A stretch of DNA of 8,584 bases from E44-bin46 sp964354655 (GTDB taxonomy: Bacteria > Chloroflexota > Dehalococcoidia > Dehalococcoidales > E44-bin46): positions 1 through 8,584 of the forward strand of contig CAYHAL010000039.1 of the NCBI GenBank assembly GCA_964354655.1. The letters are read 5' to 3'. This document shows positions 1 through 5,074 of the stretch, piece after piece (within the stretch, counting starts at the first letter, position 1; each line of letters begins with the position of its first letter). A program made the translations under genes and the position numbers. Below the pieces are notes generated by a model that did no database searches, was not told where the DNA came from, and saw nothing but the letters and a program-made list of their open reading frames with translations.

Positions 1-221
1 GTCTGGTTAGAGCCGTCGGCATTCATCACGTATATTTCATAGTCCCCATCACGGTTGGAGACGAATGCGATTCTGTTGCCAGCAAGGTTGGGCACAGCTG
101 GTGGCACAACTGGTGGCGGAGCTGGTGCAGGTTGTGGCTGGCAGGCGTAGGCTGATACGACTGGCAACAAGGCTAGTGTAGCTACAGCGCAAACAATGAC
201 AGTTTTTTTCATTTCTTTCAT
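1..221 (-). CDS. Exported protein with Pro-rich linker and TolB/PD40-type beta-propeller repeat (5' part only)
   Basis: The reading frame runs from ATG at 221 to the left edge without a stop, giving 73 codons. The protein starts MKEMKKTVIVCAVATLALL, a typical signal peptide with a Lys-rich n-region and hydrophobic core, followed by VVSAYAC with Cys at residue 27. AYA before that Cys fits signal peptidase I cleavage. The Cys could also be lipidated, but the lipobox is poor because Ala is at -3. Residues 28-45 are Pro/Ala/Val-rich (PQPAPAPPPVVPP), a linker or wall-spanning stretch. Residues 50-73, beginning RIAFVSNRDGDYEIYVM, match the WD40-like PD40 blade seen in TolB and related extracytoplasmic propellers. 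A second ATG at 212 gives MKKTV and also has a GAGGGG at good spacing. For the 221 start, GGAG lies 8 nt upstream. The C-terminus, and so the specific function, is outside the window. It is divergent from htpX. Confidence 0.8.
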   Translation of the reverse strand, partial: MKEMKKTVIVCAVATLALLPVVSAYACQPQPAPAPPPVVPPAVPNLAGNRIAFVSNRDGDYEIYVMNADGSNQ

Positions 222-255
222 CCCCTCAACTCCTACGGCGATATGTGATTTTAAG

Positions 256-284
256 ATTGTTTCACAAGTTGGAACCTGAGTCAA
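256..284 (-). promoter_or_regulatory. Possible promoter of the divergent exported-protein gene
   Basis: Reading the minus strand, TTGACT (279-284) is followed after 17 nt by AACAAT (256-261). The -35 box matches 5/6, but the -10 lacks its first T. A better-looking TAAAAT at 248-253 is 25 nt from that -35, too far to pair with it. A promoter is expected here because the gene starts at 221, but the exact boxes are uncertain. Confidence 0.3.
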
Positions 285-318
285 CTCGTTTTTCGGGGCT
301 ACGCCAATACTCCTTAAG

Positions 319-347
319 TTGCAAGCCATATGCTTTAATGCTAAAAT
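319..347 (+). promoter_or_regulatory. Sigma70-type promoter of htpX
   Basis: TTGCAA (319-324) and TAAAAT (342-347) are separated by 17 nt. Transcription would start near 354, giving a 5' leader of about 85 nt before the htpX ATG at 440. The rest of 222-439 shows no convincing gene. It is the shared divergent upstream region of htpX and the minus-strand exported-protein gene. Confidence 0.6.
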
Positions 348-439
348 CGTATGTGGGTAGCCATTGGACTAGATAGTTAAGCTAAAGGTTCTGTTTATCG
401 TCCAGTAGCACCCGTTACTTTGTTTGAAGGAGAAGATGT

Positions 440-1405
440 ATGGGGCTTAATGCTCGGATGTTTTTGTTAATCGCACTTCTCTTTGGCATTCTCTACGGCA
501 TCATCACTGGTGTCGGCGTTCTGATGGGGGCTGGGAATGCTATATTCTATATTGTCATAGCTTTCGTCTTCCTTGGTATCCAGTATCTGGTTAGCCCGGC
601 TATAGTTAGCTGGACAATGAAGGTAAGGTGGGTTTCTGAAAAGGAAGCGCCGGACCTGCACCAGATGGTAGCCGAACTTGCCGAGAAGGCGCATGTGCCT
701 AAGCCTAAAGTTGGTATCTCACAGTTAACTATACCCAATGCCTTTGCTTTTGGTCGAACCCAGGGGGGTGGGCGAGTTTGTGTTACCCAGGGTATTCTGA
801 ATCTACTGAGCAAGGATGAACTAAAGGCTGTCCTGGGACACGAGATATCTCACGTCAAACACCGTGATATGGTAATTATCACCCTACTTTCGGCTGTCCC
901 GCTGGTAATGTATTGGATTGCCTGGAGTTTGATGTGGGGAGGGGTTTCTGGTAGCCGCAGACAGGGGGGTGGTTACGCAGCCCTAGTTGGTCTTGGTGCC
1001 TTTCTCCTTTACTTTCTTACCAATCTCCTAGTCCTCTATGGCTCAAGGATACGTGAGTACTATGCTGACCAGGGGAGTGTTCAGTTAGGGAATATGCCTC
1101 ATCACCTAGCCTCGGCGTTATATAAGCTCGTCTATGGGAGTGCGCGCTTAAGGCACAGCGAGGAACTTAAACGGGTTGAAGGAGTTAAGGCCTTCTTCCT
1201 CAACGACCCCTCTCAGGCATGGTATGAGATAAGAGAGCTTTCCGAGGTTGACCGAGATATGAGTGGCACTATTGACTATGACGAACTCATGGAGCTCCGT
1301 CAAAAGAAAGTGCGACTGAGCACTGCGCATAGATTGATGGAGCTTTTTAGCAGTCACCCCGATGCACTCAAAAGGGTAAAGTACTTATCCACACTTGTTG
1401 TTTAA
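440..1405 (+). CDS. htpX: HtpX-like M48 membrane zinc metalloprotease with an embedded EF-hand loop
   Basis: The product (321 aa) is a predicted inner-membrane endopeptidase of the HtpX/M48 family, which degrades misfolded membrane proteins during envelope stress. Two N-terminal membrane segments lie near residues 8-30 and 34-56. The block PNAFAFGR (99-106) is followed by the catalytic HEISH at 134-138, with zinc ligands H134 and H138, general base E135 and third ligand E206 in REYYAD. Two further hydrophobic segments (about 143-164 and 180-200) lie between HEXXH and E206, as in HtpX. The C-terminal SSHPDALKRV matches the family's [ST]HP ending. It is longer than the usual ~290 aa because of a segment at about 245-295. 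That segment includes D271, D273, S275, G276, I278 and E282, a complete EF-hand calcium-loop pattern. The start is supported by AAGGAG (427-432) 7 nt before ATG. It appears to be transcribed alone; the next gene is about 90 nt away. Confidence 0.95.
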   Translation: MGLNARMFLLIALLFGILYGIITGVGVLMGAGNAIFYIVIAFVFLGIQYLVSPAIVSWTMKVRWVSEKEAPDLHQMVAELAEKAHVPKPKVGISQLTIPNAFAFGRTQGGGRVCVTQGILNLLSKDELKAVLGHEISHVKHRDMVIITLLSAVPLVMYWIAWSLMWGGVSGSRRQGGGYAALVGLGAFLLYFLTNLLVLYGSRIREYYADQGSVQLGNMPHHLASALYKLVYGSARLRHSEELKRVEGVKAFFLNDPSQAWYEIRELSEVDRDMSGTIDYDELMELRQKKVRLSTAHRLMELFSSHPDALKRVKYLSTLVV

Positions 1406-1440
1406 ACCCAGCTTGACTAATCATTAACCGAGACTACTTT

Positions 1441-1461
1441 AGGTTGCCATTGGCTAAACCT
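1441..1461 (+). terminator. Weak hairpin downstream of htpX
   Basis: AGGTTGCC (1441-1448) can pair with GGC and AACCT (1452-1461) across an ATT loop, with a two-base bulge. Only scattered Ts follow (TGATTTCAATTT), so this would be a weak intrinsic terminator for htpX, if it is one at all. Confidence 0.25.
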
Positions 1462-1496
1462 GATTTCAATTTCAGTAAATGACAAAGGAGGGGGAA

Positions 1497-1634
1497 ATGG
1501 GGCGTCTACGTCGTGTCAGGTGGTGCTTACTAGGTTGTCTGATAGCGGGGCTTGTCTTCTTATCTTGGGCGCAATCCTTTACTCTAGATTCTGCTGGAGG
1601 AGTGAGTAACAGCCTGAAGCAATTGCACTTATAG
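1497..1634 (+). CDS. Putative 45-aa single-pass small membrane or secreted protein
   Basis: The ORF is ATG to TAG, 45 codons, and begins MGRLRRVRWCLLGC. The first eight residues are strongly basic. Residues 9-24 are hydrophobic (about WCLLGCLIAGLVFLSW) and are followed by a short polar tail (AQSFTLDSAGG…). That layout fits a signal anchor or an uncleaved signal peptide. AAAGGAGG (1484-1491) is essentially a perfect Shine-Dalgarno placed 5 nt before the ATG, among the best in the window, and it is the main reason to call this a gene. No longer frame continues it past the stop in other frames, so it is either a genuine small protein or the remaining start of a decayed exported-protein gene. No family is recognised. 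Its final codons overlap the -35 box of the thrS promoter at 1623-1628. Confidence 0.5.
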   Translation: MGRLRRVRWCLLGCLIAGLVFLSWAQSFTLDSAGGVSNSLKQLHL

Positions 1635-1651
1635 CTAATGGCTGGTATAAT
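1623..1651 (+). promoter_or_regulatory. Strong extended -10 promoter for the thrS leader
   Basis: TTGCAC (1623-1628), a 17-nt spacer and a consensus TATAAT (1646-1651) preceded by TGG give a TGN extended -10. This is the best promoter match in the window. Initiation is expected near 1658, about 150 nt before the thrS start. An 11-bp palindrome, AGGTTAAACCT (1669-1679), just downstream of the start point could be an operator, but nothing else supports that. Confidence 0.75.
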
Positions 1652-1734
1652 AAAGTTTGTAGGTAGATAGGTTAAACCTTAGTCAGGATATTGTTCATCA
1701 ACGAAGTTATAGATTTTGTTAAGCAAGAGCAATA

Positions 1735-1786
1735 ATGGGGGTGGTTGAAACCTCTCATCCCTAAAGAGGGTGGGAGGTTTTTATTT
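1735..1786 (+). terminator. Intrinsic terminator in the thrS leader, probable transcription attenuator
   Basis: The left arm AAACCTCTCATCC (1748-1760) pairs with GGGTGGGAGGTTT (1768-1780) through 13 bp including two G·T pairs, over the loop CTAAAGA, and runs into TTTTTATTT. It lies between the strong promoter at 1623-1651 and the thrS start at 1807, so every transcript from that promoter must read through it. The upstream GGGTGGT (1739-1745) can instead pair with ACCTCTC (1750-1756), with one T·T mismatch and one G·T pair. This would sequester the left arm as an antiterminator. GGGTGG followed by AACCTCTCATCCC resembles the 3' end of T-box leaders, but the ACCGCG core is missing and there is too little upstream RNA for a standard T-box. 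The controlling signal is unknown. Confidence 0.7.
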
Positions 1787-1806
1787 GATAAAGAGGGATT
1801 CCCAAC

Positions 1807-3564
1807 GTGGTTAACAAAGAGCAGCAAATGACTGAAGATGAAAAGCTGGAGATAATGCGACATTCAGCGGCTCATGTCTTGGCTGAGGCGGTTCAGTCTA
1901 TCTTCCCTGATGCCAAGTTTGGCATTGGACCGGCTATTGAAAATGGCTTTTACTATGACTTTGATTTACCTCGCTCATTGACTCCCGATGATTTACCACT
2001 TATTGAGACCAGGATGAATGAAATAATTGCTCAAAACCAGCCTTTTGTTAGGCGGGAAGTAACTAAGCAGGAGGCTCGGCGGCTGTTTGCTGCCCAGCCC
2101 TACAAGTTGGAATTAATTGATGAAATTCCTGATGAGAAGGTCACTTTGTATCGGCAGGGTTCATTTGTTGATTTGTGTCGCGGACCGCATATGAGTTCTA
2201 CCGGGGAAATAAAGGCGTTTAAGCTGCTTAGTATTGCTGGCGCCTACTGGCGGGGGGATGAGCACCAACCAATGTTACAGCGTATTTATGGTGTTGCTTT
2301 TGATACCGAAGAGGCTCTTATTGAGCATCTAAAGAAGCTTGAAGAAGCGGCTAGGCGTGACCATAGGAAATTAGGTGTCGAGCTCGACCTGTTTAGTATC
2401 CACGAGGAGGCTGGTGCCGGGCTGGTTCTTTGGCATCCCAAGGGAGCAGTGATACGCCGTGTTATTGAGGACTTCTGGAAGAATGAGCACATTAAGCGTG
2501 GTTATGAAATCGTGTACACCCCTCATATTGCCAAACTGGACTTATGGAAAACCAGTGGGCACTGGGAGTTCTATCGCGATTACTTATACAGCCCAATGGT
2601 GGTAGAGGGGCAAGAGTATATTATTAAACCGATGAACTGCTTGGGGCATATCCTAATTTATAAAACAAAGCAACACAGCTATCGTGAGCTACCACTGCGT
2701 TATGCTGAGCTGGGTACTGTTTATCGTTACGAACGCTCTGGGGTATTGATGGGTCTATCTCGGGTCAGGGGCTTTACTCAGGATGATGCCCATATTTTTT
2801 GCCGTTTCGACCAGCTAGAAGACGAGGTGGTAGGGGTGTTAGATTTAGCTCGGTTTATGATAGACACCTTCGGTTTTACCAACTATCAGGTGTTACTTTC
2901 TACTCGTCCTGAGAAATATGCCGGCACGATACAAGCTTGGGATGAAGCTACTGAGACCTTGCGCCAAGCTCTAGCTCGGCTGAAGGTCGCCTATAAAATA
3001 GACCCGGGCGAAGGTGTATTTTACGGACCCAAAATAGATATTAAGTTCGAAGATGCTCTAGGCAGGGGGTGGCAGGGTCCCACTATTCAGGTTGATTTTA
3101 ACCTGCCTCAGCGGTTTAATGTTACCTACATTGGGGAAGATGGCAAGGAGCACCTGGTAGCCATGGTACACCGCACCGTATTGGGTAGTATGGAGCGCTT
3201 TCTTGCCTCGCTTATTGAGCATTATGGGGGTGCCTTTCCGGTATGGTTAGCACCGCTTCAGGTAGTGATAATACCGGTGGCTGACCGCCATCTGGACTAT
3301 GCTTATAGGTTGGAGGCTGAGCTTAAAAGCGAGTGGGTGAGGACAGAAGTTGATGCTCGGTCGGAGAGGATGAACCTTAAAATTCGACAGGCACAATTGG
3401 ACAAGATACCATATATGCTGGTAGTAGGTGACAAAGAGGTAGCCGCTTCAACTGTTTCGGTGCGTTTGCGTAGTGGTGAGCAAGCGGTTTCCCAATCCTT
3501 TGATAGCTTCAAGGAAAGTGTCAAGGAAGCCGTAGCTAACAAGGTAAGGGATTTAAGGTTATGA
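1807..3564 (+). CDS. thrS: Threonyl-tRNA synthetase (TGS-less form)
   Basis: This class II synthetase attaches threonine to tRNA-Thr in the cytoplasm. The product is 585 aa against about 640 for the E. coli type. It lacks the N-terminal TGS domain and begins almost directly with the editing domain. The editing site is present: HSAAH (H19, H23) and CRGPH (C124, H128), the residues that clear Ser-tRNA-Thr. The catalytic core carries the zinc ligands C278 (in NCLGH), H329 (in DDAHIF) and H455 (in HRT). Motif 2 is around YRYERSG to RGFTQDDAH (306-328), and motif 3 around TVLGSMERF (457-465). The anticodon-binding domain is about 483-580. NCLGH has Leu where NCPGH is usual, and VLMGL has Met where LHGL is usual. 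GTG at 1807 is chosen because GAGGG (1793-1797) lies 9 nt upstream; ATG at 1828 (MTEDEKLEIM) is the alternative. Expression probably depends on read-through of the leader terminator. Confidence 0.96.
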   Translation: MVNKEQQMTEDEKLEIMRHSAAHVLAEAVQSIFPDAKFGIGPAIENGFYYDFDLPRSLTPDDLPLIETRMNEIIAQNQPFVRREVTKQEARRLFAAQPYKLELIDEIPDEKVTLYRQGSFVDLCRGPHMSSTGEIKAFKLLSIAGAYWRGDEHQPMLQRIYGVAFDTEEALIEHLKKLEEAARRDHRKLGVELDLFSIHEEAGAGLVLWHPKGAVIRRVIEDFWKNEHIKRGYEIVYTPHIAKLDLWKTSGHWEFYRDYLYSPMVVEGQEYIIKPMNCLGHILIYKTKQHSYRELPLRYAELGTVYRYERSGVLMGLSRVRGFTQDDAHIFCRFDQLEDEVVGVLDLARFMIDTFGFTNYQVLLSTRPEKYAGTIQAWDEATETLRQALARLKVAYKIDPGEGVFYGPKIDIKFEDALGRGWQGPTIQVDFNLPQRFNVTYIGEDGKEHLVAMVHRTVLGSMERFLASLIEHYGGAFPVWLAPLQVVIIPVADRHLDYAYRLEAELKSEWVRTEVDARSERMNLKIRQAQLDKIPYMLVVGDKEVAASTVSVRLRSGEQAVSQSFDSFKESVKEAVANKVRDLRL

Positions 3565-3565
3565 T

Positions 3566-3594
3566 TTGATTACTCTGAGCGAGTATGTTATAGT
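3566..3594 (+). promoter_or_regulatory. Probable internal promoter for infC-rpmI-rplT
   Basis: TTGATT (3566-3571) and TATAGT (3589-3594) are 17 nt apart in the thrS-infC gap. Initiation near 3601 would give a leader of about 40 nt before the proposed infC start. This would let the IF3/L35/L20 genes be expressed when the thrS leader terminates transcription. Confidence 0.5.
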
Positions 3595-3620
3595 TCTTGT
3601 CCGTAAAGTAGCTGAGCTTG

Positions 3621-3627
3621 AAGGAGG
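3621..3627 (+). promoter_or_regulatory. Shine-Dalgarno that decides the infC start
   Basis: AAGGAGG (3621-3627) is an almost complete anti-16S match, but it begins immediately after the TTG at 3618. TTG therefore cannot be the codon it serves. The first in-frame non-standard initiation codons after it are ATA at 3639 and ATT at 3642. A second partial site, AAGGA (3633-3637), lies 4 nt before the ATT. Confidence 0.6.
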
Positions 3628-3641
3628 TAAATAAGGACATA

Positions 3642-4184
3642 ATTAAGAAGCTGCGTGTTAACGAGATGATTAGAGTTGGGGAGGTTCGCCTGGTAGGGGA
3701 GAAGGGGGAGCAATTAGGCATTATGCCCACAGCCCAGGCACGGGAAATAGCCCGGAAGCAAAGCCTTGACCTTGTTGAAGTGGCGGCAACCTCAGTCCCA
3801 CCTGTTTGTCGCCTCCTCGATTACGGAAAGTTTAAGTATGAACAAACTAAGAAAGAGCGCGAGGCTAGGAAGAGCCAGAAGGTAGCGCTGTTAAGAGAGG
3901 TCCGGATACGACCTAGGATAGATAACCATGATTTTGAAGCTAAGACCAGGTTAGTCAGGAAATTGCTGGATGGTGGTGATAAGGTTAAAGTTAGTGTAAT
4001 GTTCAGAGGGCGTGAAATCACACACTCTGAAATTGGCTGGAGGCTATTGCAGAGGATGACGGAATCACTGAAGGAAGCGGCTTTTCTTGAGAGGCAGCCT
4101 GCAATGGATGGCACCAGAATGATTATGATTTTATCACCGCTAGCCGTGCAAAAAACTAAGGTGGGGAAGGAAAAAGAAAGCTAG
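3642..4184 (+). CDS. infC: Translation initiation factor IF-3, probable AUU start
   Basis: IF3 binds the 30S subunit, prevents premature 50S joining and proofreads the start codon and initiator tRNA. From ATT at 3642 the product is 180 aa, the normal IF3 length. The N-domain begins KKLRVNEMIR, the usual start of the family, followed by VRLVGEKGEQLGIM and PPVCRLLDYGKF. The Lys/Arg-rich linker is KYEQTKKEREARKSQK. The C-domain carries VRIRPRIDNHDFEAK and ends with DGTRMIMILSP. The frame is open back to TTG at 3618, but that codon lies upstream of the Shine-Dalgarno. The first ATG, at 3666, would remove the conserved RVNE. AUU is the known autoregulatory start of infC in E. coli, where IF3 discriminates against it. 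The same control is inferred here, not shown. One base separates the stop from rpmI. Confidence 0.93.
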   Translation: MKKLRVNEMIRVGEVRLVGEKGEQLGIMPTAQAREIARKQSLDLVEVAATSVPPVCRLLDYGKFKYEQTKKEREARKSQKVALLREVRIRPRIDNHDFEAKTRLVRKLLDGGDKVKVSVMFRGREITHSEIGWRLLQRMTESLKEAAFLERQPAMDGTRMIMILSPLAVQKTKVGKEKES

Positions 4185-4185
4185 G

Positions 4186-4389
4186 ATGCCGAAAATTAAA
4201 ACCCATAAAGGAGTGCAGAAACGCTTTCATATTACCGGTAGCGGCAAAATTATGCGGACTAAGGGAGGGAAAAGCCATTTGCGCCTTCGAAAGCCAAAAC
4301 GGACCAAGCGCCTTTACGATGAAACAATCCCAATAAGTCCTAGTGATAGGGTTCGGATAAAAAGACTTTTACCTTATGGAGTTAGATAG
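4186..4389 (+). CDS. rpmI: 50S ribosomal protein L35
   Basis: This is a 67-aa, very basic protein of normal L35 length. It starts MPKIKTHKGVQKRF, the family signature for L35 (typically MPKxKTHxxxxKRF). ITGSGK and the Lys/Arg-rich middle (GKSHLRLRKPKRTKR) follow. The start lies 1 nt after the infC stop. The nearest purine-rich sites (GGGGAAGGA at 4163-4171 and GAAAG at 4176-4180) are inside the end of infC, so translation is probably coupled to infC. L35 is a structural protein of the 50S subunit and is placed between infC and rplT, as in most bacteria. Confidence 0.96.
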   Translation: MPKIKTHKGVQKRFHITGSGKIMRTKGGKSHLRLRKPKRTKRLYDETIPISPSDRVRIKRLLPYGVR

Positions 4390-4398
4390 GAGGATATT

Positions 4399-4758
4399 GT
4401 GCCGCGAGTAAAAGCGGGCGTAACTACACGTCGTCGACATAAGAAGGTACTAGCCTTGACCAAAGGGCATAGGGCGACCAAGCATTCCCTTTATCATCGC
4501 GCTCATGAGTCTATGCTCAAGTCACTGAGCTATGCCTATAGGCACCGCCGTGAGCGAAAGGGCGATATGAGGCGTCTGTGGATTTCACGGGTTAATGCGG
4601 CTAGTCGGGCGCAGGGCCTTACCTATAGTCAATTTATGGAAGGCTTAAAAAAGGCTGGGGTTGAGATTAACCGTAAGCTCCTAGCCGATATGGTAGTCAG
4701 AGAGCCTGAAGCCTTTGCTAATTTAGTAACCATAGCTAAAGGCAAAGCCCAGGAGTAA
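4399..4758 (+). CDS. rplT: 50S ribosomal protein L20
   Basis: The product is 119 aa, normal for L20, a 23S rRNA-binding protein required for early 50S assembly. Recognisable family blocks are PRVKAGVTTRRRHKK, TKGHRATKHSLYHRAHE, YAYRHRRERKGDMRRLWISR, NAASRAQGLTYSQF and GLKKAGVEINRKLLADM. It starts with GTG at 4399. AGGAGG (4388-4393), which overlaps the rpmI stop, is 5 nt upstream and is a strong ribosome-binding site. In other bacteria L20 represses its own operon through mRNA mimics of its rRNA site. I could not identify such a structure here. Confidence 0.96.
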   Translation: MPRVKAGVTTRRRHKKVLALTKGHRATKHSLYHRAHESMLKSLSYAYRHRRERKGDMRRLWISRVNAASRAQGLTYSQFMEGLKKAGVEINRKLLADMVVREPEAFANLVTIAKGKAQE

Positions 4759-4763
4759 GAATT

Positions 4764-4818
4764 GTTTAACCCCATCCCCTGTATCCCCTTCCCCTTGATA
4801 AGGGGAAGGGGAATTATT
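4764..4818 (+). repeat. Palindromic C/G-run repeat, copy A (diverged)
   Basis: The pattern is GTTTAACCCCATCCCC, a short spacer, then the 12-bp palindrome CCCCTTCCCCTT/AAGGGGAAGGGG and an A/T tail. The order of blocks matches copies B and C, but the left end is less similar. It is in the same orientation as copy C. Confidence 0.5.
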
Positions 4819-4821
4819 TTT
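4785..4821 (+). terminator. Intrinsic terminator after rplT
   Basis: CCCCTTCCCCTT (4785-4796) and AAGGGGAAGGGG (4800-4811) form a perfect 12-bp stem with a GAT loop. AATTATTTTT follows immediately. It ends the infC-rpmI-rplT transcript 26 nt after the rplT stop. The hairpin is also the palindromic core of repeat copy A. Confidence 0.8.
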
Positions 4822-4865
4822 GAGAGGGGTTTCGCACCTCTAAGACTCCTTACTAGTATATTTTC

Positions 4866-4895
4866 TTGACCCCTTCACTACCGATAACCTATAAT
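4866..4895 (+). promoter_or_regulatory. Promoter of pheST
   Basis: TTGACC (4866-4871) and a consensus TATAAT (4890-4895) are 18 nt apart. Start near 4902 gives a leader of about 170 nt to the preferred pheS start. That leader contains two hairpins: GAAGGGG/CCCCTTC (4942-4948 with 4957-4963), and the repeat palindrome at 4977-5000. Neither is followed by a T-run on the + strand, so no attenuator can be claimed. No T-box motif or Phe-rich leader peptide is visible. Confidence 0.65.
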
Positions 4896-4969
4896 CCAAG
4901 ACAGTCAGGATAGAATTAGATAGGTCGTTTACTACGGGGTTGAAGGGGAGCTAGCGCCCCTTCGGAAAC

Positions 4970-5022
4970 GATACTTCCCCCTCCTTTGTAAGGGAGGGGG
5001 ATAAAGGGGGTAGGTTGCTAAC
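4970..5022 (-). repeat. Palindromic C/G-run repeat, copy B (inverted)
   Basis: Read on the minus strand, it begins GTTAGCAACCTACCCCCTTT and continues with a CCCCCTCCCTT / AAAGGAGGGGG imperfect palindrome (4977-5000) and an AAGTAT tail. The first 12 bases, GTTAGCAACCTA, are identical to copy C at 8530. It sits inside the pheS leader, about 50 nt before the start codon. Confidence 0.7.
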
Positions 5023-5062
5023 AAATATCTAAAGGGGATGAAGTTAATAAACAATCTTGGCT

Positions 5063-5067
5063 AAAGG
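5063..5067 (+). promoter_or_regulatory. Ribosome-binding site favouring the GTG start of pheS
   Basis: AAAGG (5063-5067) lies 7 nt before GTG 5075. The upstream in-frame TTG at 5057 has only A/T-rich sequence in the matching position. The nearest purine block there, AAAGGGGATG at 5031-5040, is about 17 nt away. Confidence 0.5.
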
Positions 5068-5074
5068 CAAGAAG

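Noticed and set aside
436..450. ATG at 436, slightly closer to the Shine-Dalgarno than the htpX ATG
   Set aside because: It is out of frame and stops after four codons (ATGTATGGGGCTTAA).
1413..1440. Promoter for the 45-aa ORF (TTGACT with TACTTT)
   Set aside because: The -35 is good, but the -10 matches only about half the consensus at 16-nt spacing. That is too weak to list as a feature.
1735..1764. Nine-codon leader peptide (ATG…TAA, MGVVETSHP) overlapping the thrS terminator
   Set aside because: It has only one Thr codon and a poor ribosome-binding site (AAGAG). It lies in the hairpin, but nothing shows it is translated.
1658..1765. Standard T-box riboswitch upstream of thrS
   Set aside because: The GGGTGG and terminator layout is suggestive, but the ACCGCG core is absent. 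There is no room for a normal Stem I after the predicted transcription start.
4977..5000. Hairpin in the pheS leader as an intrinsic terminator
   Set aside because: It is followed by ATAAAGGGGG on the + strand, not a T-run. It is better explained as the repeat palindrome.
5038..5064. Eight-codon ORF (MKLINNLG) before pheS as a leader peptide
   Set aside because: It has no Phe codons, and the purine run abuts its ATG with no usable spacing.
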